A DNA stretch of 32,381 nucleotides from an uncultured Eubacterium sp. (GCA_937966095.1 CALCKF010000004.1:1-32381); one strand, 5' to 3'. Counted from the first letter of the stretch, positions 1-8,970 are shown. The notes: generated by a model not told the origin, from the sequence alone. Numbers and translations: made by a program.

Positions 1-487
1 ACAGGCTTATCCCCGCAGCCCGCGCAGGATCATGATCCTGTATAAATACAGTAAAACTGAGAACAGCGCCAAACAGTTCAAAAACAACTGTAGTGATAAA
101 AATGCTGTGGACAAATCTTACTAAACCTCTTCCCGTATTTAGATTCATCGTTTCCCGTATAAGACTTCTCCCTTTGAAATTCACCTTTCTGCCTATAGCC
201 AGCATCACACCGGCGCCTACCGCAGTTACCCCCAGGCCTCCTATCTGTATCAGCATCCCTACGAAAAACTGACCGAGAGGTGTAAAGGTATCTCCTACAT
301 CCACGACTATCAGACCTGTAACACACACAGCGCTCGTAGAAGTATATAAAGCGTCTATATACTCAAGATCGATGCCATCCTTTACGCTGCATGGCAATAT
401 CAGCAGTACTGATCCTATCAATATAGCCAGTGCAAATCCAAATGCCACGATACGGGCTGTTGACTGTTTTTTTATAAATCCAAACAT
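1..487 (-). CDS. ktrB: KtrB/TrkH-family potassium uptake channel subunit, 5' part only
   Basis: The reading frame starts at the ATG at 485-487 and stays open to the window edge, giving the first 162 residues. It begins MFGFIKKQST, followed by a hydrophobic helix (about residues 12-33), the segment TSTSAVCVTGL typical of the first pore loop and selectivity filter of Ktr/Trk channels, and a second glycine-rich helix (QIGGLGVTAVGAGVML). In this family the integral membrane subunit takes up K+ (often Na+-dependent) together with a cytosolic RCK/KtrA gating protein; that partner is not visible and may lie beyond the edge. A modest AAAGG site precedes the start. It lies 63 bp after pncB on the same strand. 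The family call is firm; KtrB versus TrkH is less certain without the rest. Confidence 0.85.
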   Translation of the reverse strand, partial: MFGFIKKQSTARIVAFGFALAILIGSVLLILPCSVKDGIDLEYIDALYTSTSAVCVTGLIVVDVGDTFTPLGQFFVGMLIQIGGLGVTAVGAGVMLAIGRKVNFKGRSLIRETMNLNTGRGLVRFVHSIFITTVVFELFGAVLSFTVFIQDHDPARAAGISL

Positions 488-550
488 AAAAATCAACCTT
501 TTTATGATATTTCAAAATCCGTAGTCTGCATCGGACAACTCATGCCTCTG

Positions 551-1975
551 TTAAAGTTCCTCTATCATATCGTGCTTGAGCTTCCATAAATTATAAGACA
601 GATCCACATAATATGTCTGTGGGTTTTCAAAACGTTTCATCTCATCCCAAAGGCCATCCAGCTGATCGGCACAGTATTTGCGTATCTCATCTACAGAAGG
701 GCTGTCGTAGACACATTTTCCATGATCAAATATCTGTTCACGCAGATTTCTGGCATAAAAATTCGTTATTTTCTTTCTCTTCCACACTGCATCAGGATCG
801 AATATCTCATATTCTTTTTCTTCTGGAATAATTTCTCCATCCAAAACTATTATATCTGCCAGAGCTCTGTTACTGTCTCTGTCATAAAGCCTGAATACAT
901 TTTTAAATCCCGGATTCGTTATTTTTTCAACATTTTCGCTTTTCTTTATCTTAGGTATCATTTTTCCGTTTTTTTCAAGAGCAGACAACTTGTAAACTCC
1001 TCCGAATACAGGCTCTGAGCTGGCTGTTATCAGTCTTTCCCCGACACCGAATGAATCTACACATGCCCCTTCCGATATTATATCTCTTATCAAATACTCA
1101 TCAAGAGAATTGGAAACCACTATGGAACATTCATGCAGACCTGCGTCATCAAGCATCTTTCTCGCTTTCTTTGTAAGATACGTTATATCACCGCTGTCTA
1201 TCCTTATCCCCATCTTCGCCGGTTTCATTTCTTTGAATACTCTTATTGCAGCCGGTACGCCTGATTTTAATACATTATAAGTATCAACAAGCAGGGTGCA
1301 GTTAGTCGGATAAATTTCCGCATATTTTTTGAATGCCTCATACTCATCATCATACATCTGTACCCAGCTGTGTGCCATAGTACCCATAGCAGGTATTCCA
1401 TAGTCTCTATCAGATACTGTACATGCCGTGCCTACACAGCCTCCTATATATGCCGCTCTGGCTCCGTACACAGCTGCCGATACACCATGAGCACGCCTTG
1501 TACCGAATTCCATTACAGGCCTTCCCGCCGCAGCTCTCACTATCCTGCTTGCCTTAGTTGCTATAAGGCTCTGATGATTTATTATGAGCAGTATCATAGT
1601 CTCGATAAACTGAGCCTGCATGACAGGGCCTCTTACTGTTATCACAGGTTCCCCCGGAAATATCGGAGTTCCTTCAGGTACAGCCCATATATCACATGTA
1701 AACTCAAAATCCGCAAGATATTTTAGAAATTCCTCACTGAATATCTTTTTATCTCTCAAAAATTCGATGTCTCTATCTGTGAATTCCAGATCATTCAGAT
1801 ATTCTATCACCTGTTCGAGGCCGGCCATAACAGCATAACCTCCGTCATCAGGTATCCTCCTGAAAAACATATCAAAATACGCTATGTCTTCATTCATATC
1901 ACTGCAGAAATATCCGTTTGCCATGGTTATTTCATAAAAATCAGTCAACATCGTCAGATTCAGTTTCTCTACCAT
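551..1975 (-). CDS. pncB: Nicotinate phosphoribosyltransferase
   Basis: A 474-residue protein of normal length for the long Gram-positive NAPRTase form. It converts nicotinate, PRPP and ATP to nicotinate mononucleotide in the NAD salvage (Preiss-Handler) pathway. Visible landmarks are the N-terminal LTMLTDFYEITMANGYF, FGTRRAHG at 157-164, GTMAHSWVQ at 198-206 (the His of this motif is the phosphorylated residue in the family) and DTYNVLKSG at 231-239 for phosphate binding. A GGAGGAAC site precedes the ATG at 1975. The start lies inside the last codons of the upstream EamA exporter gene (35-bp overlap), so the two are probably translationally coupled in one transcript. Confidence 0.95.
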   Translation of the reverse strand: MVEKLNLTMLTDFYEITMANGYFCSDMNEDIAYFDMFFRRIPDDGGYAVMAGLEQVIEYLNDLEFTDRDIEFLRDKKIFSEEFLKYLADFEFTCDIWAVPEGTPIFPGEPVITVRGPVMQAQFIETMILLIINHQSLIATKASRIVRAAAGRPVMEFGTRRAHGVSAAVYGARAAYIGGCVGTACTVSDRDYGIPAMGTMAHSWVQMYDDEYEAFKKYAEIYPTNCTLLVDTYNVLKSGVPAAIRVFKEMKPAKMGIRIDSGDITYLTKKARKMLDDAGLHECSIVVSNSLDEYLIRDIISEGACVDSFGVGERLITASSEPVFGGVYKLSALEKNGKMIPKIKKSENVEKITNPGFKNVFRLYDRDSNRALADIIVLDGEIIPEEKEYEIFDPDAVWKRKKITNFYARNLREQIFDHGKCVYDSPSVDEIRKYCADQLDGLWDEMKRFENPQTYYVDLSYNLWKLKHDMIEEL

Positions 1976-2864
1976 CTAACTGTTCCTCCATTTTACCTTT
2001 TTCTACGATCACTATACAGGATGATGCTATAACTATCGCTCCTCCCAAAAACTGCATTATACCTATTGCCTCACCGAGGAACATCCACCCGAAAAACGTG
2101 GCAGTTACAGGCAGGAAATTGGAAAATATAGCTGAAATTGTAGGCCCCAGAACCTTAAGTCCTCTTACCATTATCATAAATCCTATCCCTGCACTTACGA
2201 ATCCAAGGTACAGTATCCCAACTGCTACACCAGGAGTAAATACGCTTTTATCCGGCATGGTATGTAATGCATACGGCCCCACGATCAATATAGTACATAT
2301 AAGCTGATTGAAAGCCATCGTAGGACTCGAATAATTTTTTGATACCGATGCTGTGATAAAATTATATATATTCCAGGAGATCACTGCACCGAATGCCAGT
2401 AAATATCCTATCAGCCTTCCTTCCAGAAGCACCCTGAAATCCGCTCCTATCACAATGCCTACTCCTGCCACACATATTATTATTCCCAGCATCATTCTTA
2501 CTGTGAATTTCTTTTTGAAAACCACTCTCTCTATCAGTATAGACAATGCAGGTACAAACGATAGTATTATCGTTATAAGTGATACAGGCAGATAATCCAT
2601 CGCCGAATATTCACAGAAATAATACAGGATTTCCCCTGTAAGGGAGCATAATACAAAAAACGGTATATCTCTTAGCCTTACTATCGTCTTCCGGTCATAC
2701 TTCAGCTTTATTGCAAATACCAGTGCCGCACCTGCCAGGTACTTAAGAAACAATAAATTCATCGGCTCAAGTACAGCAAGCGCCTCCTTTGCAAATACAT
2801 AATCCAGTCCCCAGGCGCATACAAGTATGCACATCAATAAAAATGCCGTGCTTTTTTCCTTCAA
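1941..2864 (-). CDS. EamA/DMT-superfamily membrane transporter
   Basis: About 307 residues with roughly ten hydrophobic helices arranged as two EamA repeats, the usual layout of drug/metabolite transporters of the inner membrane. Substrate cannot be read from sequence. I place the start at a TTG at 2862-2864 (product begins MKEKSTAFLLM) because GAGGTGG lies 8-9 bases upstream. The in-frame ATG at 2936 would put a hydrophilic patch between two hydrophobic runs, lacks a good ribosome site and coincides with a -10 element. The 3' end overlaps pncB by 35 bp. The coupling raises the possibility of export or import of a pyridine compound, but this is only context. Confidence 0.85.
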   Translation of the reverse strand: MKEKSTAFLLMCILVCAWGLDYVFAKEALAVLEPMNLLFLKYLAGAALVFAIKLKYDRKTIVRLRDIPFFVLCSLTGEILYYFCEYSAMDYLPVSLITIILSFVPALSILIERVVFKKKFTVRMMLGIIICVAGVGIVIGADFRVLLEGRLIGYLLAFGAVISWNIYNFITASVSKNYSSPTMAFNQLICTILIVGPYALHTMPDKSVFTPGVAVGILYLGFVSAGIGFMIMVRGLKVLGPTISAIFSNFLPVTATFFGWMFLGEAIGIMQFLGGAIVIASSCIVIVEKGKMEEQLDGRETESDDVD

Positions 2865-2934
2865 AATTCCACCACCTCGATAAAAGCATATATTTTCCAG
2901 CAAAAGTATTATCACAATAAGCACATTAATTAAC

Positions 2935-2943
2935 ATTATAACA
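2935..2943 (-). promoter_or_regulatory. Extended -10 promoter for EamA-pncB
   Basis: On the minus strand TGTTATAAT gives a perfect -10 hexamer with the extended TG dinucleotide; no good -35 is visible. It sits about 70 bases before the proposed TTG start of the EamA gene and supports that start over the ATG at 2936. Confidence 0.4.
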
Positions 2944-2984
2944 TCTAACAGCCTCTATTCACCAGTAGATTTAATATCTATTTA

Positions 2985-4346
2985 TTATATTTTCATGATG
3001 ATTTCGTTCACGACTTTAGGCTGGGTAAATTGTCTGTGCCCGTCAGGTGATCCATGATATCCGAAGCCGCTCTGCTTTGCACCTACCCATGGTGTATCTA
3101 CGCCTCCTCCTGCTCCTGTATTTATACCTACCATTCCCGCTTTCAGTCCGGCGGCTACTTTTTCAGCATCTTTTTTACCGAAAACCACAGCACCAAGTCC
3201 GTATTCTGTACCATTAGCAGATATCACAGCATCTTCTGCATCGGAAAACTCCGTAACACATACGACGGGTCCGAAAGTCTCTTCCCGTGCTATCTTCATA
3301 TCATCAGTAACCCCCCACAGCACTGTAGGCAGTACATATTTGTCGGGATGCACTTCTCCTCCTGCAATTATCTCGGCACCGTTTTCCACTGCATCCCGGA
3401 TATGATCAAGTATCCGTTCTCGCTGAACTTCATTGATTATAGGTCCTATTTCTGCATCGGGATCCGTATATGGACCCACCTTATAAAACGATATATATTC
3501 CGTTATCTTTTCCCTGAAATCTTCAGCAATCCTTTTATCCACAAATATACGCTCCGTTGATATGCACATCTGTCCCGAATTTTCAAGACTGTTGGCCACA
3601 GCAAATCCTGCAGCACTTTCTATGTCAGCATCATGGAGCACTATAAGAGGATCCTTTCCGCCAAGCTCCATTATCAGAGGTTTCATTGATCTTGCTGCAC
3701 GCTTCATTATATCTTTGCCAGCCGACAGAGATCCTGTGAAGCCTATAAAGTCAGTTTCTGCTTCCACCAGGGCTCTGCCCTGTTCTTCATCACCAAAGAC
3801 TATCTGAAGAAGGTCTTTCGGAAGGACCTCATTCAGTGCATCTACGTAAGCCTTTGCAACAAGTGGAGTTTCCTCAGATGGCTTCAAAACTACAGCATTT
3901 CCTGCCGTAAGGGCAGGTATTATCATCCAGTGAGCCATAGAAACAGGATAATTCCATGGAGATATTATCCCGCATACACCTATCGGCTCATATTTTACCG
4001 TCGTCCTGTATCTTCCGTTTTCGAATATCAAAGGTTTTATAGCATCCTTTACCCCGGCTGTGACATAACCTATACTTCTCGCACTTCCATCCACTTCACC
4101 CATGCTTCTTCTAAGATTCTTCCCCATTTCCATGCTGAGCAGAAGACTTATATCATCTGCTCTGTCCATCAGAACCTGTCCGGCTTTTATGAGCACATCT
4201 ATGCGATCGTCGATTTCCGTCTCCGCCCATTTTTTCTGCGCCTCCGAAGCTTTATCTACGATATTTCCGATCTCCGCGATTTCTGTTGATTCCACCGTAC
4301 CTATGAGACTGCCGTCTGCAGGATTGTATGAATCTATCATTTTCAT
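2985..4346 (-). CDS. NAD(P)-dependent aldehyde dehydrogenase, semialdehyde dehydrogenase-like
   Basis: A 453-residue ALDH-superfamily enzyme with the expected residues: SPWNYP with Asn131, GFTGS (202-206) in the cofactor site, general base Glu227 in MELGGKDP, catalytic Cys261 in GQMCIST, and EETFGPVV near 355-362. It oxidises an aldehyde to a carboxylic acid; the overall sequence resembles succinate-semialdehyde-type enzymes, though exact substrate is not readable. AAAGGAGA lies 6 bases before the ATG at 4346. It follows the CoA-transferase operon after a 206-bp gap with a hairpin, so it may be transcribed partly by readthrough or from its own promoter. No sigma-54 site was found before it, so membership in the same pathway is inferred from position only. 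Confidence 0.9.
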   Translation of the reverse strand: MKMIDSYNPADGSLIGTVESTEIAEIGNIVDKASEAQKKWAETEIDDRIDVLIKAGQVLMDRADDISLLLSMEMGKNLRRSMGEVDGSARSIGYVTAGVKDAIKPLIFENGRYRTTVKYEPIGVCGIISPWNYPVSMAHWMIIPALTAGNAVVLKPSEETPLVAKAYVDALNEVLPKDLLQIVFGDEEQGRALVEAETDFIGFTGSLSAGKDIMKRAARSMKPLIMELGGKDPLIVLHDADIESAAGFAVANSLENSGQMCISTERIFVDKRIAEDFREKITEYISFYKVGPYTDPDAEIGPIINEVQRERILDHIRDAVENGAEIIAGGEVHPDKYVLPTVLWGVTDDMKIAREETFGPVVCVTEFSDAEDAVISANGTEYGLGAVVFGKKDAEKVAAGLKAGMVGINTGAGGGVDTPWVGAKQSGFGYHGSPDGHRQFTQPKVVNEIIMKI

Positions 4347-4446
4347 TGATATTCTCCTTTTTCTTTATAACCAGCATTATAGCACTTTAAATATACAGTT
4401 TCACTAATATTATTGCTGTTTATAGCTAACGTTATAGCAGAAAATA

Positions 4447-4468
4447 GCAGCTTCCTAACGGAAGCTGC
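4447..4468 (-). terminator. Hairpin after the CoA-transferase operon
   Basis: A 9-bp perfect stem GCAGCTTCC / GGAAGCTGC with a 4-base loop lies about 85 bases after the stop of the second CoA-transferase gene. On the minus strand it is followed by TATTTTC, a weak U-tract, so termination may be partial and leave some readthrough into the aldehyde dehydrogenase gene. Confidence 0.55.
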
Positions 4469-4552
4469 CAAATAATTTTTGGGGTATGTTATTTTATTTT
4501 AATTCTTTCAACTCGACTATGCAGTTTCATCTCACATTTTGTGTTCCAGTTT

Positions 4553-5752
4553 TTATTCGGGAACACCTATTATTTCCTCGGAAATAAGATTGTCTATTTC
4601 TTCCTGTGTGTACCCTGCTTCTTTCAATACATCACAGCTGTTTTCACCAAGAAGCGGCGACGGTTTCTTTACGTAACCTGGAGTTTTACTGTATTTGACA
4701 GGTATGCCGAAAGCTTTGAAATGACCTACGTTCGGATCATCTATCTCTATTATCATATCTCTTGCCAGGATCTGAGGATGTGACATTGCATCTACAGGAT
4801 CCACTATAGTTGTCGCCGGTATATTGTATTTTGAAAACCTGTCAAGCAGCCATTCAGCTGTTTTTTCCTTGAAAAAGTCCTTCATCAAAGATGTGAAGCT
4901 TTCAAAATTCTTACACCGAAGATCATTGGTTGCATACATAGGATCTTTTTTCAACTGAGGCATTTCAATAGCATCACAGAAATCAGGCCACATAGATTCA
5001 TCGTTTATCCCAACAGCTATAAAATCATCCGCACAATCATATGTATCATACGGCACGATTTCTCTAGGTTTGGCATTTCCTGTTCTGCTTACCTGTTTGC
5101 CGGTCAAAGCATATGTAAGTATCGCATCCTCTATAGTTGCAAACATTGTATCAAGCATGGCAACATCTATTCTCCTGCCCTTGCCTGTACGTTTTTTATC
5201 ATAGCAAGCCAGCGCTATAGCAAGGTCCATTGTCAGACCCGTATAACTGTCTCCGACAGATGCCCCGGAACGCAGAGGTGGTAATTCAGGAAATCCTGTC
5301 ATTTCCATAAAACCGCACATGCATTCTATAACATTATCATATGCTGTATTTGTACGTAAAGGTCCGGTCTGTCCAAAACCCGTTATGGAAGCGAATATGA
5401 TTTCAGGATTCACCTTTTTCATTTCTTCATATCCAAGCCCCAGCTTATCAAGAGTCCCGAATTTGAAATTTTCAAGTACTACATCTACTTCTCCGTACAG
5501 TTTTTTTATTACTTCTTTCCCTTCGGGCTCACTTAAATCTACAGCTATGCCTTCCTTGTTACGGTTATAGACTGCAAAATAACCGCTGTTGCCATTAGCC
5601 GCATATGGGTTCCAGAACCTTGACTGATCCCCTCCGTCTACTCTTTCCACCTTTATCACTCTGGCTCCGTAATCTGCAAGATTCATTGCACAGTATGGTC
5701 CGCTGTATGCCTGTGTGAAATCAAGTACGGTTATTCCTTCAAATGGTCTCAT
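4553..5752 (-). CDS. Class III (CaiB/BaiF family) CoA-transferase, second of a tandem pair
   Basis: A 399-residue class III CoA-transferase. The N-terminal LEG/FEGITVLDFTQAYSGPYC motif and the conserved Asp168 in SGASVGD (equivalent to the Asp that forms the acyl-anhydride in formyl-CoA transferase) are present, as is the GKGRRIDVAMLD segment. It should move CoA between carboxylic acids, without ATP. The ATG at 5752 overlaps the stop of the preceding paralogue in an ATGA arrangement, with GAAGGAGG just upstream, which indicates translational coupling. Family members encoded as such pairs (for example BbsE/BbsF) form heteromeric enzymes; that this pair does so is inference. Substrate is unknown. 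Confidence 0.92.
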   Translation of the reverse strand: MRPFEGITVLDFTQAYSGPYCAMNLADYGARVIKVERVDGGDQSRFWNPYAANGNSGYFAVYNRNKEGIAVDLSEPEGKEVIKKLYGEVDVVLENFKFGTLDKLGLGYEEMKKVNPEIIFASITGFGQTGPLRTNTAYDNVIECMCGFMEMTGFPELPPLRSGASVGDSYTGLTMDLAIALACYDKKRTGKGRRIDVAMLDTMFATIEDAILTYALTGKQVSRTGNAKPREIVPYDTYDCADDFIAVGINDESMWPDFCDAIEMPQLKKDPMYATNDLRCKNFESFTSLMKDFFKEKTAEWLLDRFSKYNIPATTIVDPVDAMSHPQILARDMIIEIDDPNVGHFKAFGIPVKYSKTPGYVKKPSPLLGENSCDVLKEAGYTQEEIDNLISEEIIGVPE

Positions 5753-6963
5753 CTTTCATTGCCTCCTTCACACATTATTATTCCTTCTTCAGTCATTTCA
5801 TCTATCTGCTTTTCATCACAGCCTATACTTTGCAGGAATTCTGCAGTATTTTCGCCTAGAAGCGGAGCGGAAACCGATGGCCTATCTTCTATTCCTGATA
5901 TTTTGATAGGCATACCCGGCATTTTTATTTTTCCCAGAGCCTTATCCTCTACGTCTACTACCATATTCCTGGAGTTCAGCTGCTCGTTTTCGAATGCTTC
6001 AGGAACTGTATATCCGGGTCCGCTCGGAATATTATAAGGTCTTAACAGCTCTTCGATTTCCCATTTTGTCATATCCTTGAATTTATCCGCTATTATTTTT
6101 CTCAAGCTGGAGTCATAGTTGTCTCCTCTTGACTCGTTTGTAGCATATCTGGGATCATCCAGAAGTTCTTCCATATCCATTGCTTCACAAAACTTTTTCC
6201 ATTGTGCATTAGTAGATACCGCCGTTGAAACTATCCCATCCTTTACTTCAAAGGTATCATAAGGTGCTATACTTCTGGAACGGTTCCCTTCTCTTTCAAA
6301 CCGTTTTCCCGACATTGCAGCTTCGACTACGCTGTCCTCAAGTGCCGTGAACATACAATCGGCAGAAGATATATCTATCTGCTGTCCCTCTCCTGTTTCT
6401 TCTCTCGCCATAAGAGCGCCTATTATTGAAAAAGCAAGAAATACGCCGCCAAACTGATCAGCCATCCTGGATCCATGTGCTGTAGGTTTATGACCGGGAA
6501 ATCCTGTTATCTGCATAAGACCGCATAAAGCTTCCGCCGTAAGATCATTCCCTGCAGTGTTGCTCAGGGGTCCTGTTTTCCCAAACCCGGTCTGCGATGC
6601 ATATATTATTCTCGGATTAATTTTTGCAGCTTTTCCATAATCAATATTGCACTTTTCCATCTCCCCGGCAGCAAATGATTCGCATACTACATCCGCTTTC
6701 TCTATAAGCTTCATTATCAATTCCTGACCTTTAGCTGAAAATCTGTCTATGCATATACTTTTTTTCCCTCTGTTCATATATGCATGATATGCACTGCCTT
6801 TTTCATTTTTAGGGAAGCTGCTTCTCAGAACATCTCCTCCTGTCTTATGGTCTTCGATCTTTATAACCTCTGCACCAAAATCAGCCAAAAGCATCGTTCC
6901 ATAACTCCCCGTATGACCTTGAGTAAAATCTATTATTTTCACTCCTTCTAATATTCTGGACAT
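5749..6963 (-). CDS. Class III (CaiB/BaiF family) CoA-transferase, first of a tandem pair
   Basis: A 404-residue paralogue of the gene that follows it, with the same fold landmarks: LEGVKIIDFTQGHTGSYGTMLLAD at the N terminus (described here by its key residues), TGFGKTGPL near 125-133, and the catalytic-position Asp169 in GSRMADQ. Both members keep the Asp, so neither is an obviously dead subunit. GGAGGGG precedes the ATG at 6963, and the gene starts 22 bp after the small ammonia-lyase homologue. The two paralogues are clearly diverged from each other, so this is an old duplication or a specialised pair rather than a recent copy. Confidence 0.92.
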   Translation of the reverse strand: MSRILEGVKIIDFTQGHTGSYGTMLLADFGAEVIKIEDHKTGGDVLRSSFPKNEKGSAYHAYMNRGKKSICIDRFSAKGQELIMKLIEKADVVCESFAAGEMEKCNIDYGKAAKINPRIIYASQTGFGKTGPLSNTAGNDLTAEALCGLMQITGFPGHKPTAHGSRMADQFGGVFLAFSIIGALMAREETGEGQQIDISSADCMFTALEDSVVEAAMSGKRFEREGNRSRSIAPYDTFEVKDGIVSTAVSTNAQWKKFCEAMDMEELLDDPRYATNESRGDNYDSSLRKIIADKFKDMTKWEIEELLRPYNIPSGPGYTVPEAFENEQLNSRNMVVDVEDKALGKIKMPGMPIKISGIEDRPSVSAPLLGENTAEFLQSIGCDEKQIDEMTEEGIIMCEGGNER

Positions 6964-6985
6964 TTTCCCCTCCGCTTCTTAAAGA

Positions 6986-7417
6986 TTATTTGTCTGGATT
7001 TGTAATTACGAATGTTACATCCCCTTTAACAGTAAGGATCGGCTCGTCAAATACTTCCGAACGATCAGTCTTCTGATTATATTCAGAGGTTTTGTACATT
7101 TCATAACCGTAAAGTCTTGAAGTATTACCCTGCTTTATCAGCCAGCATACGATTTCCACAGCATCAAGCATATGTACAGGTCTGAGGATATTTCCTTCAG
7201 TCCTTACAAAAAGGCCTCCGTCCCCGCCATCTCTTATATTGCTCAGCTCTGTACAGCAATCTATACATTTTTCCATCAGTTTACAACCGGATATCATTTC
7301 ACCCGGATAATGCATATCTTCACCATGTATAGAAAGCCTGAACTTCAGCTCCGTTACATCACTTCCTTTTCTTACCTCACTTAATAAATCTCTTCTTTCT
7401 GCTTCAATTCTTGCCAT
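6986..7417 (-). CDS. Hotdog-fold 3-aminobutyryl-CoA / beta-alanyl-CoA ammonia-lyase homologue
   Basis: A 143-residue protein. Its central part, GEDMHYPGEMISGCKLMEKC then RDGGDGGLFVRTEGNILRPVHMLDAVEI and KQGNTSRLYGYEMYK (key residues), parallels the pattern DAHYxGNLVxGA, DGDxxLF, xxFxAPVxxGDxIE and GNTSR.xxFExxK that I know from Kal (lysine fermentation) and Acl (beta-alanine fermentation in Clostridium propionicum); length also matches. Those enzymes eliminate ammonia from a 3-aminoacyl-CoA to give an enoyl-CoA. Kal-like residues are partly altered (HYPGEMISG instead of HYGGNLVDG), so the substrate may differ. AAGGAGG lies before the ATG at 7417. It lies between the NhaC gene (60 bp upstream) and the CoA-transferases (22 bp downstream), which could supply its CoA-ester substrate. 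Confidence 0.72.
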   Translation of the reverse strand: MARIEAERRDLLSEVRKGSDVTELKFRLSIHGEDMHYPGEMISGCKLMEKCIDCCTELSNIRDGGDGGLFVRTEGNILRPVHMLDAVEIVCWLIKQGNTSRLYGYEMYKTSEYNQKTDRSEVFDEPILTVKGDVTFVITNPDK

Positions 7418-7477
7418 TTTGATCCTCCTTAAAATATTATTGATTTAAAATTATAAGCCTTTTAATTTTCTACGTAT

Positions 7478-8863
7478 TTAAAATACGAATCCGCATATTA
7501 TGAATCCGATCAGCGATAACAATGCTCCCAGAACCGCATAAGGGAACTGAGTGAAGGCATGCTCCAGATTGTCTATACCGCTTGCCTGAGAAGTCAATAC
7601 TGTAGCGTCTGAGTAGAAGCACGCATGGCTTCCAAATGTTCCTCCGGAGACTATCGCACCGAACACGATAAGAGGATTAGCACCTCCCGCTAAAGCCAGC
7701 GGAATAAGGATAGGAACTGTCAATGCAGGTATCCCCCAGTTGCTTCCTGTTATGAATGAAAGTCCCGCTACTACTACGAATGTGATTGCCGGGAACAACT
7801 CGGCATTCATATACGGTAATACAGCATTGATTACAAAATCCGGGAGCCCTATACCATCCATTGAAAGCTGTACTGTCAATGCTCCTATAGTTATGAACAT
7901 CATAGGAACCATAGAAGCGAAGCCGGATGCAAATCCTTCGCAGAACTCACCAAAAGAAAGAGCTTTTGTAGGCAGATATATTATCAGCATGATTATGAGA
8001 GCTGCTGCCAGTCCTATAAGAATATCCCCGGTATAAAGAGAAACTATTATTACAACAGCTAACGGTATGAGGAAGAACCATATATTACCTGATTTTCCGT
8101 CAGAATCCATGCCTTCCGATTCCATAAGCTTATCGAATTCAGTTATGCCCTTGTTGTATTTATCACTTTTTTCCGAATACACTCTCCCTGTATCTGCAAC
8201 TCTCTGGTATGCCTTTTTCATTCCAAACATCTTTGGAATAATTCCTAAAACTACCAGAGGAACTATGATAACAGCGATCCAGCCATAAAGTATGAACGGT
8301 AATGATGAGATATAAATATCCATTCCACTGCCGTAAGAGGCCATTCCTGATTCATCACCGACAACTCCCGCATAAAATACCGCCCATGTGGACAATGGGA
8401 TAAGTACACATACAGGTGCTCCTGTAGAATCAATAACATATGCCAGCATTTCTCTCGGAGTTTTATGCTTGTCACATGTTTCTCTCAGCGATGCAGAAAC
8501 CGTCAGTATATTCAGATAGTCATCCATGAATACAATTACTCCGAGAACCCATCCGATCATAAGAGTCTTTTTTTCAGAATTAGCAAATTTTCTAAGCAGT
8601 TTTCCGAATCCCAGCGCACCTTTGGATCGCTGAAGAAGGAAGGTGAATCCGCCCAAAAGACCAAAAACAAGGATCATCCACATGTTATCTGCGGCTGTCA
8701 CTGAAAAGCCATCTATAGTGGCTCCCAGCACGTTCCACTTGTCTGTCATAAGGAATCCGATTGCTGCACCTACAAGAAGAGCTTCAAACGTCCTCTTTGT
8801 AACCAGTGCGAATATGATGATCACAATAGGAGGAATCAATGTTAATATTCCGAAATTATCCAT
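7478..8863 (-). CDS. NhaC-family Na+/H+ antiporter or amino-acid carrier
   Basis: A 461-residue polytopic membrane protein with about eleven to twelve hydrophobic segments, including the conserved region LGVIVFMDDYLNILTVSASL around 109-128 and GSNWGIPALTVPILIPLALA near 370-390, typical of the NhaC superfamily. Members exchange Na+ for H+, sometimes with an organic substrate (for example malate/lactate exchangers). GAGGAAAGG precedes the ATG at 8863. It is the first gene of an operon with the ammonia-lyase homologue and both CoA-transferases, driven by a sigma-54 promoter about 80 bp upstream. Because it leads a catabolic operon, uptake of the pathway substrate is a reasonable inference; simple Na+ homeostasis is the alternative. 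Confidence 0.88.
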   Translation of the reverse strand: MDNFGILTLIPPIVIIIFALVTKRTFEALLVGAAIGFLMTDKWNVLGATIDGFSVTAADNMWMILVFGLLGGFTFLLQRSKGALGFGKLLRKFANSEKKTLMIGWVLGVIVFMDDYLNILTVSASLRETCDKHKTPREMLAYVIDSTGAPVCVLIPLSTWAVFYAGVVGDESGMASYGSGMDIYISSLPFILYGWIAVIIVPLVVLGIIPKMFGMKKAYQRVADTGRVYSEKSDKYNKGITEFDKLMESEGMDSDGKSGNIWFFLIPLAVVIIVSLYTGDILIGLAAALIIMLIIYLPTKALSFGEFCEGFASGFASMVPMMFITIGALTVQLSMDGIGLPDFVINAVLPYMNAELFPAITFVVVAGLSFITGSNWGIPALTVPILIPLALAGGANPLIVFGAIVSGGTFGSHACFYSDATVLTSQASGIDNLEHAFTQFPYAVLGALLSLIGFIICGFVF

Positions 8864-8953
8864 TTTCCTTTCCTCATCTTTCTAACCTATAACCAATTAC
8901 TATAACGACAATTCTCAAGAACATTTAATATTTATGTGCACACTATTACTTAA

Positions 8954-8970
8954 AGCATATTTCATGCCAA
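8954..8970 (-). promoter_or_regulatory. Sigma-54 (-24/-12) promoter of the NhaC operon
   Basis: The minus strand reads TTGGCATGAAATATGCT, with GG and GC separated by exactly 10 bases as sigma-54 RNA polymerase requires, and a close fit to YTGGCACGRNNNTTGCW. Transcription should begin near 8942, leaving a leader of about 80 bases before the NhaC start. Confidence 0.85.

Noticed and set aside
4447..4475. Sigma-54-like TTGGCAG before the aldehyde dehydrogenase gene
   Set aside because: The required GC at -12 is missing (TTGGCAGCTTCCGTTAG), and the bases belong to the terminator hairpin.
4553..6963. Carnitine or gamma-butyrobetaine (gbu/bbu or cai) operon suggested by the CaiB-family genes
   Set aside because: No BCCT transporter, acyl-CoA dehydrogenase, crotonobetainyl-CoA hydratase or CoA ligase is present; CaiB/BaiF is a broad family.
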